Shown piece after piece: positions 12,601 through 23,184 of a stretch of DNA of 64,000 nt. A model generated the notes under the pieces. The model saw only the letters and a program-made list of their open reading frames with translations, had not been told where the DNA came from and made no database searches. Numbering within the stretch: the stretch's first letter is position 1; the number at the start of each line of letters is the position of its first letter. The DNA comes from Sinonovacula constricta (taxonomy: Eukaryota > Mollusca > Bivalvia > Cardiida > Solecurtidae): assembly GCA_007844125.1 (NCBI GenBank), contig CM017558.1, positions 43,316,376-43,380,375 on the forward strand, given 5' to 3'. The translations under genes were made by a program, and so were the position numbers.

Positions 12601-15600
12601 TACCTTACTTTGGGTATCCATTAGTGGTAGTTAGGCGAACAGATCGAGGATATTGTCTGGTGGTAACCTTACTTTGGGTATCCATTAGATGTAGTTAGGC
12701 GAACAGATCGAGGATATTGTCTAGTGGTAACCTTACTTTGGGTATCCATTAGTGGTAGTTAAGCGAACAGATCGAGGATATTGTCTAGTGGTAACCTTAC
12801 TTTGGGTATCCATTAGTGGTAGTTAGGCAAACAGATCGAGGATATTGTCTAGTGGTAACCTTACTTTGGGTATCCATTAGTGGTAGTTAGGCGAACAGAT
12901 CGAGGATATTGTCTAGTGGTAACTTTACTTTGGGTATCCATTAGTGGTAGTTAGGCGAACAGATCGAGGATATTGTCTAGTGGTAACCTTACTTTGGGTA
13001 TCAATTACGGGTAGTTAGGCGAACTGACCGAGGACATTGTCTAGTGGTTACTTTACTTTGGGTATCAATTAGTGGTAGTTAGGCGAACAGGTCGAGGATA
13101 TTGTCTAGTGGTAACCTAACTTTGGGTATCCATTAGTGGTAGTTAGGCGAAAAGATCGAGGATATTGTCTAGTGGTAACCTTACTTTGGGTATCCATTAG
13201 TGGTAGTTAGGCGAACAGATCGGTGATATTGTCTAGTGGTAACCTTACTTTGGGTATACATAACGGGTAGTAAGGCGACCTGACCGAGGACATTGTCCGG
13301 TGGTAAGCTTACTTTGGGTATCCATTACGGATAGTTAGGAGAACTGACCGAGGACATTGTCCGGTGGTAAGCTTTCTTTGGGTATCAATTACGGATAGTT
13401 AGGCGAACTGACCGTGGGCATTGTCCGGTGGTAAGCTTACTTTGGGTATCAATACCGGATAGTTAGTCGAACTGACCGAAGACAGTCTCCGGTGGTAAGC
13501 TTACTTTGGGTATCAATTACGGGTAGTTAGGCGAACTGACCGAGGACAGTGCCTGGTGGTAAGCTTACTTTGGGTATCAATTAGTGGTAGTTAGGCGAAC
13601 AGATCGAGGATATTGTTTAGTGGTAAGCTCACTTTGGGTATCCATTACGGGTAGGTAGGCGAACTGACCGAGGATATTGTCTAGTGGTTACCTTACTTTG
13701 GGTATCCATTACGGGTAGTTAGGCGAACAGATCGAGGATATTGTCTGGTGGTAAGCTTATTTTAGGTATCCATAAGTGGTAGTTAGGCGAACAGATCGAG
13801 GATATTGTCTAGTGGTAACCTTACTTTAGGTATCCATTAGTGGTAGTTAGGCGAACAGATCGAGGATGTTGTCCTGTGGTGAGCTTACCTTGGGTATCCA
13901 TAAGTGGTAGTTAGGCGAACTGATCGAGGATATTGTCTAGTGGTAACCTTACTTTGGGTATCCATTAGTGGTAGTTAGGCGAACAGATCGAGGACATTGT
14001 CTAGTGGTTACCTTACTTTGGGTATCAATTAGTGGTAGTTAGGCGAACAGATCGAGGATATTGACTAGTGGTAAGCTTACTTTGGGTATCCATTACAGGT
14101 TAGTTGGGCGAACTGACCGAGGACATTGTCTTGTGGTAACCTTACTTTAAGTATCCATTACGGGTAGTTAGGCCAATTGACCGAGGACATTGGCCGGTGG
14201 TAACCTTACTTTAGGTATCCATTACGGGTAGTTAGGCGAACAGATCGAGGATATTGTCTAGTGGTAACCTTACTTTAGGTATCCATTAGTGGTAGTTAGG
14301 CGAACAGATCGAGGATATTGTCCTGTGGTGAGCTTACTTTGGGTATCCATTAGTGGTAGTTAGGCGAACAGATCGAGGATATTGTCTAGTGGTAACCTTA
14401 CTTTGGGTATCCATTAGTGGTGATTAGGCGAACAGATCGAGGACATTGTCTAGTGGTTACCTTACTTTGGGTATCAATTAGTGGTAGTTAGGCGAACTGA
14501 TCGAGGATATTGTCTAGTGGTACGTTACTTTGGGTATCCGTTACGGGTAATTAGGCGATCTGACCGAGGACTTTGTCCGGTGGTAAGCTTACTTTTAGTA
14601 TCAATAACGGGTAGTTAGGCGAACTGACCGAGGACATTGTCCGGTAGTAAGCTTACTTCGGGTATCAATTACGGGTAGTTAGGCGAACTGAACGAGGACA
14701 TTGCCTGGTGGTAACCTTACTTTGGGTATCAATTAGTGGTAGTTAGGCGAACAGATCGAGGATATTGTCTAGTGGTAAGCTTACTTTGGGTATCCATTAC
14801 GGGTAGTTAGGCGAACTGACCGAGGATATTGTCTAGTGGTAACCTTACTTTGGGTATCCATTACGGGTAGTTAGGCGAACAGATCGAGGATATTGTCTGG
14901 TGGTAAGCTTACTTTGGGTATCCATTACGGGTAGTTAGGCAAACTGACCGAGGACATTGTCTAGTGGTAACCTTACTTTGGGTATCCATTACGGATAGTT
15001 AGGCGAACTGCCCGAGGATATTGTCTGTTGGTGAACTAATTTTGGGTTTGCATTACGGGGTAGTTGGGCGAACTGACCGAGGACATTGTCTTGTGGTAAC
15101 CTTATTTTAGGTATCCATTACGGGTAGTTAGGCGAATTGACCGAGACCATTGGCCGGTGGTAACCTTACTTTAGTTATCCATTACGGGTAGTAAGGCGAA
15201 CAGATCGAGGATATTGTCTAGAGGTAACCTTACTTTAGGTATCCATTACGGGTTGTTAGGCGAACATATCGAGGATATTGTCCGGTGGTGAGTTTACTTT
15301 GGGTATCCATTAGTGGTAGTTAGGCGAACAGAGCGAGGATATTGTCTATTGGTAACCTTGCTTTGGGTATCCATTAGAGGTAGTTAGGCGAACAGATCGA
15401 GGACATTGTCTAGTGGTTACCTTACTTTGGGTATCAATTAGTGGTAGTTAGGCGAACTGATCGAGGATATTGTCTAGTGGTAACCTTACTTTGGGTATCC
15501 ATTACGGATAGTTAGGAGAACTGACCGAGGACATTGTCCGGTGGTAAGCTTTCTTTGGGTATCAATTACGGATAGTTAGGCAAACTGACCGAGGACATTG

Positions 15601-18600
15601 TCCGGTGGTAAGCTTACTTTGGGTATCCATTACGGATAGTAAGGCGAACTGACCGAGGACATTGTCCGGTGGTAAGCTTAATTTTATTATCAATTATGGA
15701 TAGTTAGGCGAACTGACCGAGGACATTGTCCGGTGGTAAGCCTACTTTGGGTATCAATAATGGATAGTTCGGCGAACTGACCGAGGACATTGTCCGGTGG
15801 TAAGCTTACTTTGGGTATCCATTAGGGGTAGTTAGGCGAACTGACCGAGGATATTTTCAAGTGGTAACCTTACTTTGGGTATCCATTACGGGTAGTTAGG
15901 CGAACAGATCGAGGATATTGTCTGGTTGTAAGCTTACTTTGGGTATACATTACGGGTAGTTAGGCAAACTGACCGAGGACATTGTCTAGTGGTAACCTTA
16001 CTTTGGGTATCCATTACGGATAGTTAGGCGAACTGACCGAGGATATTGTCTGTTGGTGAACTAACTTTGGGTATCCATTACGGGTAGTTGGGCGAACTGA
16101 CCGAGGACATTGTCTTGTGGTAACCTTACTTAAGGTATCCATTCTGGGTAGTTAGGCGAATTGACCGAGGACATTGGCCGGTGGTAACCTTACTTTAGGT
16201 ATCCATTACGGGTAGTTAGGCGAACAGATCGAGGATATTTTCTAGGGGTAACCTTACTTTAGGTATCCATTACGGGTAGTTTGGCGAACAGATCGAGGAT
16301 ATTGTCCGTTGGTGAGCTTACTTTGGCTATCCATTAGTGGTAGTTAGGCGAACAGATCGAGGATATTGTCTAGTGGTAACGTTACTTTGTGTATCAATTA
16401 GTGGTAGTTAGGCGAACTGATCGAGGATATTGACTAGTGGTTACCTTACTTTGGGTATCTATTAGTCGTAGTTAGGCGAACTGATCGAGGATATTGTCTA
16501 GTGGTAACCTTACTTTGGGTATCCATTAGTGGTAGTTAGGCGAACAGATCGAGGATATTGTCTGGTGGTAACCTTACTTTGGGTATCCATTAGATGTAGT
16601 TAGGCGAACAGATCGAGGATATTGTCTAGTGGTAACCTTACTTTGGGTATCCATTAGTGGTAGTTAGGCGAACAGATCGAGGATATTGTCCGGTGGCAAC
16701 CTTACTTTGGATATCCATTAGTGGTAGTTAGGCGAACAGATCGAGGATATTGTCTAGTGGTAACCTTACTTTGGGTATCCATTACGGGTAGTTAGGCGAA
16801 CAGATCGAGGATATTGTCTAGTGGTAACCTTACTTTGGGTATCCATTAGTGGTAGTTAGGCGAACTGATCGAGGACATTGTCTTGTGGTAACCTTACTTT
16901 GGGTATCTATTACGGATAGTTAGGCGAACAGATTGAGGATATTGTCTGGTACTTATCTTTCTTTGGTTATCCATTACGGGTAGTAAGCAAACTGACCGAG
17001 GACATTGGTCGGTGGTGAGCTTACTATAGGTACACATAGGCGTAGTTAAGCGAACTGACCGAGGACATTGTCTGGTGGTGAACTTACTTTGGGTATCCAA
17101 AAGGGTAGTTAGGCGAGCTGACTTCCTGGACACTCAACGAACCTGCCGCTAGGTTGACAACGGACGATGGGCAGGTAGCTGCAAGACCTGGCAATAAAGA
17201 ACATCATATATTATTTCGTATTGTTAAAAGCGACTTAGTTTGATGTAGAGCATGCGCCCTAAAATCACAAGATCCGCATTTTCATATCAATTTAAATCCC
17301 TGCGTCATTATCGACCCAATCTATAGTTTTAGGATTACCTTATTCGCCTCAAGTGTTTCATTTACTGCACATGCACATACGGATAAAACAGCATAAAATG
17401 AAAAGCGTCATGACGTTCGGCTATTTGGTCGAACGAAGGACAACACCGAACTTTAAAGAAAAACATCCAATCTAACGAATAAAAGTAATATTTGATTATA
17501 TTATTCATTGTTGTGGTTTGCACATCTGACAAAGTCGCTTTATATCATGAACGAGGCCAGTAATCGAGTTGTCCACAGTACACTAGAGGGTGTATCATGA
17601 ACGTGGCCAGTAATCCACTTTAGGACTAGAAGGTGTATAATGAACGTGACCAGTAATCCACTGTAGGACTAGAGGGTGTATCATGAACATGGCCAGTAAT
17701 CTACTGTATGACTAGGTGGTGTATCATGAACGAGGCCAGTAATCCACTGTTGGACTAGAGGGTGTATCATGATCGTGGCCAGTAATCCATTGTAGGACCA
17801 GAGGGTGTAACATACATAGACCAGTAATCCACTGTAGTACTAGAGGATGTTTCATGAACGAGGCCAGTAATTCACTGTAGGACTAGGGATTGTATCATGA
17901 AGGTGGCCAGTAATCTACTTTAGGACTAGAGGGTGTATAATGAACGTGACCAGTAATCCACTGTAGGACTAGACGGTGTATCATGAACGTGACCAGTAAT
18001 CCACTGTAGGACTAGAGGGTGTATCATGAACGAGGCCAGTAATCCACTGTTGGACTAGAGAGTGTATCATGAACGTGGCCAGTTGTCGACTGTAGAACAA
18101 GAAGGTGTATAATGAACGTGACCAGTAATCGACTGTAGGACTAGAGGGTGTATCAAGAATGAGGCCAGTAATCCACTGGAGGACTAGAGGGTGTGTCATG
18201 AACGTGGCCAGTAATATACTGTAGTACTACAGGGTGTATCATGAACGTGGCCAGTAATCGACTGTAGGACAAGAAAGTGTATCATGAACGTGGCCAGTAA
18301 TCGACTGTAGGACTAGAGGGTGTATCAAGAATGAGGCCAGTAATCCTCTGTGGGACTAGAGGGTGTATCATGAACGTGGCCAGTAATCCATTGTAGGACT
18401 AGAGGGTGTATCATACACATGGCCAGTAATACACTGTAGCACTAGAGGATGTATCATGAACAAGGCCAGTTATCCACTGTTGGACTAGGGGGTGTATCAA
18501 GAATGAGGCCAATAATCCACTGTAGGACTAGAGGGTGTATCACGAACGAGGCCAGTAATCCACTGTATGACTAGGTGGTGTATCATGATCGTGGCCAGTA

Positions 18601-21465
18601 ATCCATTGTAGGACCAGAGGGTGTAACATACACATGACCAGTAATCCACTGTAGTACTAGAGGATGTTTCATGAACGAGGCCAGTAATTCACTGTAGGAC
18701 TAGGGATTGTATCATGAAGGTGGCCAGTAATCTACTTTAGGACTAGAGGGTGTATAATGAACGTGACCAGTAATCCACTGTAGGACTAGACGGTGTATCA
18801 TGAACGTGACCAGTAATCCACTGTAGGACTAGAGGGTGTATCATGAACGAGGCCAGTAATCCACTGTTGGACTAGAGGGTGTATCATGAACGTGGCCAGT
18901 TGTCGACTGTAGAACAAGAAGGTGTATAATGAACGTGACCAGTAATCGACTGTAGGACTAGAGGGTGTATCAAGAATGAGGCCAGTAATCCACTGGAGGA
19001 CTAGAGGGTGTGTCATGAACGTGGCCAGTAATATACTGTAGTACTACAGGGTGTATCATGAACGTGGCCAGTAATCGACTGTAGGACAAGAAAGTGTATC
19101 ATAAACGTGGCCAGTAATCGACTGTAGGACTAGAGGGTGTATCAAGAATGAGGCCAGTAATCCTCTGTGGGACTAGAGGGTGTATCATGAACGTGGCCAG
19201 TAATCCATTGTAGGACTAGAGGGTGTATCATACACATGGCCAGTAATGCACTGTAGCACTAGAGGATGTATCATGAACAAGGCCAGTTATCCACTGTTGG
19301 ACTAGGGGGTGTATCAAGAATGAGGCCAATAATCCACTGTAGGACTAGAGGGTGTATCACGAACGAGGCCAGTAATCCACTGTATGACTAGGTGGTGTAT
19401 CATGAACGTGACCAGTAATCCACTTTAGGACTGGAGGGTGTATCATGAACGAGGCCAGTTATCCACTGTAGGACTAGGGATTGTATCATGAAGGTGGCCA
19501 GTAATCTACTTTAGGACTAGAGGGTGTATAATGAACGTGACCAGTAATCCACTGTAGGACTAGACGGTGTATCATGAACGTGACCAGTAATCCACTGTAG
19601 GACTAGAGGGTGTATCATGAACGTGGCCAGTTGTCGACTGTAGAACAAGAGGGTGTATAATGAACGTGGCCAGTAATCGACTGTAGGACTAGAGGGTGTA
19701 TCAAGAATGAGGCCAGTAATCCACTGGAGGACTAGAGGGTGTGTCATGAACGTGGCCAGTAATATACTGTAGTACTACAGGGTGTATCATGAACGTGGCC
19801 AGTAATCGACTGTAGGACAAGAGAGTGTATCATGAACGTGGCCAGTAATCGACTGTAGGACTAGAGGGTGTATCTAGAATGAGGCCAGTAATCCATTGTA
19901 GGACTAGAGAGTGTATCATGAACGTGGCCAGTAATCCATTGTAGGACTAGAGGGTGTATCATACACATGGCCAGTAATCCACTGTAGCACTAGAGGATGT
20001 ATCATGAACGTGGCCAGTAATCGATTGTAGGACTAGAGGGTGTATCAAGAATGAGGCCAATAATCCACTGTAGGACTAGAGGGTGTATCACGAACGAGGC
20101 CAGTAATCCACTGTATGACTAGGTGGTGTATCATGAACGTGACCAGTAATCCACTTTAGGACTGGAGGGTGTATCATGAACGAGGCCAGTTATCCACTGT
20201 TGGACTAGGGTGTGTATCAAGAATGAGGCCAATAGTCCACTGTAGGACTAGAGGTTGTATTATGAACGTGGCCAGTAATCGACTGTAGGACTATAGGGTG
20301 TATCAAGAATGAGGCCAGTAATCCACTGTAGGACTAGAGGGTGTATCATGAACGTGGCTAGTAATATACTGTAGGACTAGGGGTGAATCATGAATGAGGC
20401 CAGTAACACATTGTAGGGCTAGAGGGTGTATCATGAACGAGGCCAGTAATCCACTGTAGGACTAGAGGGTGTATCACGAACGTGGCCAGTAATCCACTGT
20501 AGGACTAGAGGGTTATCAAAAACGATGCTAGTTATCCACTGTAGGACTAGGGGGCGTATCAAGAATGAGGCCAATAATCCACTGATTTATATCGCAACCA
20601 CATCTTATCTTCGTTTCACTTTTATCTCAAGTAATTTCATGAAAACAATTATTATCAAGAAAAGTTTCCAAGTCTTCATGAAAATTAAAATTCTTTCTCA
20701 GTACCAATTCTCTAAACTTATCAATATTAAACATGTTACAAACGAGCGAAAACGGAAACGGAAGAAGTTTATAATTTCTTTTTTTCGTAGTGAAAAATAA
20801 ACTGGTAAGTGGTGGTGGTGTTTCGTGCTATGCTATTTATTGGACATAGTGATAAACAAATACAAGTTCGTGATACAAAATACGTATTATTAAAACCTCT
20901 ATTTGTTCATGGAAGTTTGATTTTTTACCATTAAAACTGTTATTATCAAGTGGCAAAAATATGCCACCATGGTCAAACAGGTAAACCTTTGTATGGATAG
21001 TCTACCATACTTTCAATTTGTTTGCGTCAAAACAAATAACGTACTATGGTTATAGAGTATGGACAAGTGCAATTGCCACAACACAATATTGATCGTCTCA
21101 ATGGATTTAGTACCGTTTTAAGCAGATTGTTTTGTTTTTATACCTCGCAGCGCCACAGATATGATCATTATAGCGACGTTCAGAAATTTGGTGAAGGAAG
21201 ACACCAGACAAACGTCTTGAAGAACCGCAGGTAAGCTAGAAGGTCTTCAAACATTAAGTCCTTCACCCGGATCTAAATTCGTACCCACTCGTGTTGAAAG
21301 CTACAATTCTACCAATTGACCACCCGGCTTTAATTATACGTTTAAACCAAACAAGGAAAATGTTTTATTCAACATACTTGTTCGAAGCGTGCCGACCAAA
21401 ATAAGCAGAACTGGGTAACTCATTCCCGTCGATGTCATTCTCGTAGTCCGTGTACCCATTGTAAT
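3591..21465 (-). CDS. Gene 1: secreted or membrane CUB-domain protein, paralogue of gene 2, 3' end outside window
   Basis: Exons in transcription order are 21465-21378, 17187-17088, 8383-8262, 7712-7566, 6897-6831 and 3673-3591. All are GT-AG with matching phases (1, 2, 1, 1, 2, then 1 at exit). The product starts with a hydrophobic signal sequence (MSYPVLLILVGTLRT) and continues into a CUB domain with SPNYP, NQNCRWLIDSG, GYDYLYIYNANY and a MTTDYSVTYTGF strand. It then enters the same second domain as gene 2 (SCSTTLTASS, ADYIEITVPIS). Exons 2 to 6 match gene 2 exons 1 to 5 in order and phase; the last two pairs are identical in length (67 and 83 nt). The remaining exons must lie left of position 1. 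By analogy more CUB domains and perhaps a membrane anchor follow, but that part is not seen. Confidence 0.85.
3911..4200. mobile_element. Foldback MITE-like element, ~290 bp
   Basis: The left end reads GCATTATTACCACCCGTTTT and continues GAAACAAAAA ... CCAGTTTGAAGTAATTAC. The reverse complement of the right end reads GCACTGTTACAACACGTTTT and continues GAAACAAAAACCAGTTCTAG. These are imperfect terminal inverted repeats of about 75 bp that keep matching inward (TTCAAAACGGGTTTGTT). There is no coding capacity. No target duplication could be fixed with confidence. Confidence 0.65.
5019..6790. repeat. 28-bp minisatellite, about 63 copies
   Basis: The unit is AAGAGACCCTTGGTGGGCAA followed by CAAGATAC. 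It lacks stop codons in most frames of both strands, producing open stretches of up to 603 codons that are artefacts. It occupies gene 1 intron 5, and the last decayed unit ends about 40 nt from the donor of exon 5. A block of about 280 bp (5990-6270 and 6270-6550) is duplicated within it. Confidence 0.95.
6831..6897 (-). CDS. Gene 1 exon 5: start of the second domain
   Basis: The acceptor is TTCTTGCAG and the donor is GG|GTAATG. At 67 nt it is exactly the length of gene 2 exon 4, with the same phases. The peptide is SCSTTLTASSTQNSFYADGS. The family is not recognised. The conserved pattern across the paralogues is SC-x-T-x-x-TASS ... Q-S/N-S-FYA. The 28-bp array starts about 40 nt into the following intron. 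Confidence 0.83.
6980..7215 (+). mobile_element. SINE-like element, family B copy 1
   Basis: It begins with a box-B-like GATTCGATCCCGGGCCGC and shares an ordered set of blocks with 43260-43510: GGGCCGC-ACATAC, TCGT-A, TAGT-GTATA-CTCC, GATGTCAGG, ATGTGACTGGG, TATCATG-CAG, TCACGG, and CACCGTC-C-AGATA. It is non-coding and lies in gene 1 intron 4. The tRNA-like 5' end is decayed. Confidence 0.55.
7566..7712 (-). CDS. Gene 1 exon 4: CUB C-terminal strands
   Basis: The acceptor is the pyrimidine-rich TTTTTGTTTGTGCAG and the donor is A|GTATGT. It is 147 nt, phase 1 to phase 1. The peptide runs TNRIFYSQNS, then SPALLSSTGQYMYITMTTDY, then SVTYTGFLLEYMAVFSP. The TD-Y-S-V ... GF ... Y pattern is the last strand pair of a CUB domain and is nearly identical to gene 2 exon 3. 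A nearer AG (CTATAG) was rejected because it gives the wrong phase. Confidence 0.87.
8262..8383 (-). CDS. Gene 1 exon 3: CUB core
   Basis: The acceptor is TTTATTACAG and the donor is G|GTAAGG. It is 122 nt, entering phase 2 and leaving phase 1, with 40 complete codons. The peptide includes NQNCRWLIDSGSSGSTVIAY and GYDYLYIYNANY, the second Cys and the conserved C-x-W strand of a CUB domain followed by the YD-x-L-x-I-Y strand. It is the intact counterpart of gene 2 exon 2, which carries a one-base disruption. Confidence 0.9.
8895..17133 (-). repeat. 64-bp minisatellite made from exon 2 end plus splice donor, about 128 copies
   Basis: The minus-strand unit is GTCAGTTCGCCTAACTACC, then CGTAAT or ACTAAT, then GGATACCCAAA, then GTAAGCTTACCACC, then GGACAATGTCCTCG. 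Gene 1 exon 2 ends GTCAGCTCGCCTAACTACC ... GGATACCCAAA and its intron begins GTAAGTTCACCACC ... ACAATGTCCTCG, so the unit is the exon's 3' end plus the first ~28 nt of intron. Nearly all of the 8.7-kb intron is this array. Most units keep the GT of the donor. Two main variants alternate, and blocks of about twelve units recur, for example the variant TTTTAGTATCAATAACGGG at ~10230 and ~10995. Confidence 0.95.
17088..17187 (-). CDS. Gene 1 exon 2: first CUB strands (SPNYP motif)
   Basis: The acceptor is TTTATTGCCAG before 17187 and the donor is AAA|GTAAGT at 17087. The exon is 100 nt, entering phase 1 and leaving phase 2. The peptide is LAATCPSSVVNLAAGSLSVQ then EVSSPNYPFGYP, the normal opening of a CUB domain with its first Cys and the SPNYP turn. 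It matches gene 2 exon 1. Its last ~46 nt and the donor are the parent sequence of the huge 64-bp array that begins immediately downstream. Confidence 0.87.
17541..20583. repeat. 43-bp minisatellite with ~0.8-kb higher-order repeat
   Basis: The plus-strand unit is GCCAGTAATCCACTGTAGGA, then CTAGAGGGTGTATCATGA, then ACGTG, about 71 copies. Blocks of 19 units (817 bp) recur almost exactly: the variant CTAGAGGATGTTTCATG sits at 17840 and 18657. A third block begins about 774 bp (18 units) later. It fills gene 1 intron 1. Confidence 0.93.
20590..21376. other. Gene 1 intron 1, start-proximal part
   Basis: AT-rich single-copy sequence with a SINE-like copy at its right end (21195-21335). No other feature was recognised. 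A 91-codon open frame here has no features of a gene. Confidence 0.5.
21195..21335 (-). mobile_element. SINE-like element, family C copy 1
   Basis: It shares GCAGGTAAGCT, then TCAAACATT-AAGTCCTTC, then a degenerate tRNA-like head with 42140-42300. On the minus strand the head has the box-A-like GTGGTCAATTGGTAGAA. It lies next to gene 1 exon 1. Confidence 0.45.
21378..21465 (-). CDS. Gene 1 exon 1: signal-peptide exon
   Basis: On the minus strand the frame reads MGTRTTRMTSTG then MSYPVLLILVGTLRT, and the donor GTATGT follows at 21377. The exit is phase 1, and the next exon completes AGT (Ser) and gives SLAATC, a plausible signal-cleavage region before the first CUB cysteine. The first ATG at 21459-21457 gives 27 complete codons; the internal Met 13 would give a more typical short signal peptide. 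A possible acceptor (TTTATCCAG) ends at 21466, so a 5' untranslated exon may lie upstream. The frame also stays open upstream to 21609, but that stretch looks intronic or non-coding. Start choice is uncertain. Confidence 0.68.
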
Positions 21466-22005
21466 CTGGATAAACAACCAATCAACATTGTTGTTATACA
21501 GGTCGTTGTAGAAAAACACAAAAACAGACGCCATGAAATATAATATGGTCTTGACAGTGCAGACATAGCACACTATTTTTGTGATATTAATCGATATTAA
21601 ACATTTCAAAACAAACTTATAGGTATAAGTATGCCTACTATTTTAAAGTCGACTTTTGTAAGAAAACGTACAAGTTTTGATATCCTATTTGGCTAACATG
21701 TACAGGTATATGCATAAGTGGAACATAATATGTTGTGAAATCAAATCGGTGGTTATTTTTATGTAGGGAACTATATTTATTTGAAATTCTTATTTACTCT
21801 GCATGAAGAAACGTGAGAAATAAACACAATGCAGATCTCTCAACCCCTTTGTTTAAATAGCAGTGAGCTACATACGTGTATAATCATAAACTTAAAACGA
21901 CTTATATAAGACATGCCCGTTAAATAATCCCTCGACTAAGTAGGAATTTTTGTTAAGATTTTATTCAGTAGGATAAGCTTTGTTTTTTATGCTATCGTTT
22001 TTACT
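21466..22005 (-). promoter_or_regulatory. Upstream flank of gene 1 (putative promoter or first intron)
   Basis: This is the 540 bp between the first coding exon of gene 1 and the first upstream array. It is AT-rich. No TATA box or initiator could be singled out. Its regulatory role is inferred only from position. Confidence 0.25.
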
Positions 22006-22009
22006 AATA

Positions 22010-22445
22010 CATCTAAAGTTGAAGTGATATCTATAAATAACTGAACTATTATACAACTAAAGTTGAAGTGATATCTATAAATAACTAAACTACAACTAAA
22101 GTTGAAGTGATATCTATAAATAACTGAACTAATACAACTAAAGTTGAAGTGATATCTATAAATAACTGAACTAGTATACAACTAAAGTTGAATTGATATC
22201 TATAAATAACTGAACTAATACAACTAAAATTGAAGTGACATCTATAAATAACTGAACTAATACAACTAAAGTTGAAACAACTAAAATTGAAGTGACATCT
22301 ATAAATAACTGAACTAATACAACTAAAGTTGAAACAACTAAAATTGAAGTGACATCTATAAATAACTGAACTAATACAAGTAAAGTTGAAGTGATATCTA
22401 TAAATAACTGAACTAATACAACTAAAGTTGAAGTGATATCTATAT
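22010..22445. repeat. 41-bp minisatellite, about 10 copies
   Basis: The unit is ACAACTAAAGTTGAAGTGAT then ATCTATAAATAACTGAACTA. Two copies contain a 14-bp internal extension (GTTGAAACAACTAA). It sits upstream of gene 1. Confidence 0.92.
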
Positions 22446-23160
22446 GGCACGTTCACGCCTTGTTTAATACTTACAATTTGAACGATTTTCTTAATGTGCT
22501 ATCATTGTTAACAATAATAGAGACTTAAAGGTGCTATACGACAGTTTGCCTCTATATAATACATGTCGCCACATCATACCCATGTTCTGGGATATTTGTG
22601 CAAAATTGCTGCATACACGTGTACTTAAGTTTAAGTAAACGCTGGTGATAACATAACCTCATACAAATCGTGAAATACATCACTTTAAATGTCAAGTATT
22701 TCCAAATCTATTAATAAACACGGTGGGGATTTCAGCTAAAATAGATATCTACGTCAGAGATGAATATCCCGAGGACCATGTAACTTGATGTCAGAAATAA
22801 GTTGCCACGTGTTGTTGTGTTTCAGTTTGAGAATAGCTTACTGTGCAGTGTGGCTCGGAATGTAATGACAAGTGGAGATGTTGAACCTTTCAAGTGGATG
22901 TTGGACACTAATAAACAGCGTTTTATGAGATTGTTTAAGATAACAATAATCTATTTAGTTCCATGAGAGAAAAATAAATGGTCCAAATTTTCGGATTATC
23001 CTTTAAGTTGTAAGCTTTTAGCGAAATAGGTATTATTTAGTTAAGATGACTTTTTAAAGGTGGTATCCGGTAAATTGTCTTTACAAAATACATGTAACAA
23101 TAATATTATATGCTGCCTTTATATGATAGGTGTTTCTGCTTAAAATAGATATCGACGTCA
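22446..23160. other. Intergenic, nothing recognised
   Basis: Single-copy sequence between two arrays. Short stretches (TAAAATAGATATC-ACGTCA, GAAATACCCGAGG) occur twice, near 22740 and 23140, showing an older duplication of about 400 bp that also contains GTGCAGTGTGGCTC, the ancestor of the next array. Confidence 0.5.
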
Positions 23161-23184
23161 AAGCGAAATACCCGAGGGTTGTTT

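Noticed and set aside
8895..17133. CRISPR array
   Set aside because: Units are directly contiguous with no unique spacers, in intron-bearing eukaryotic DNA. The same reasoning excludes the other arrays.
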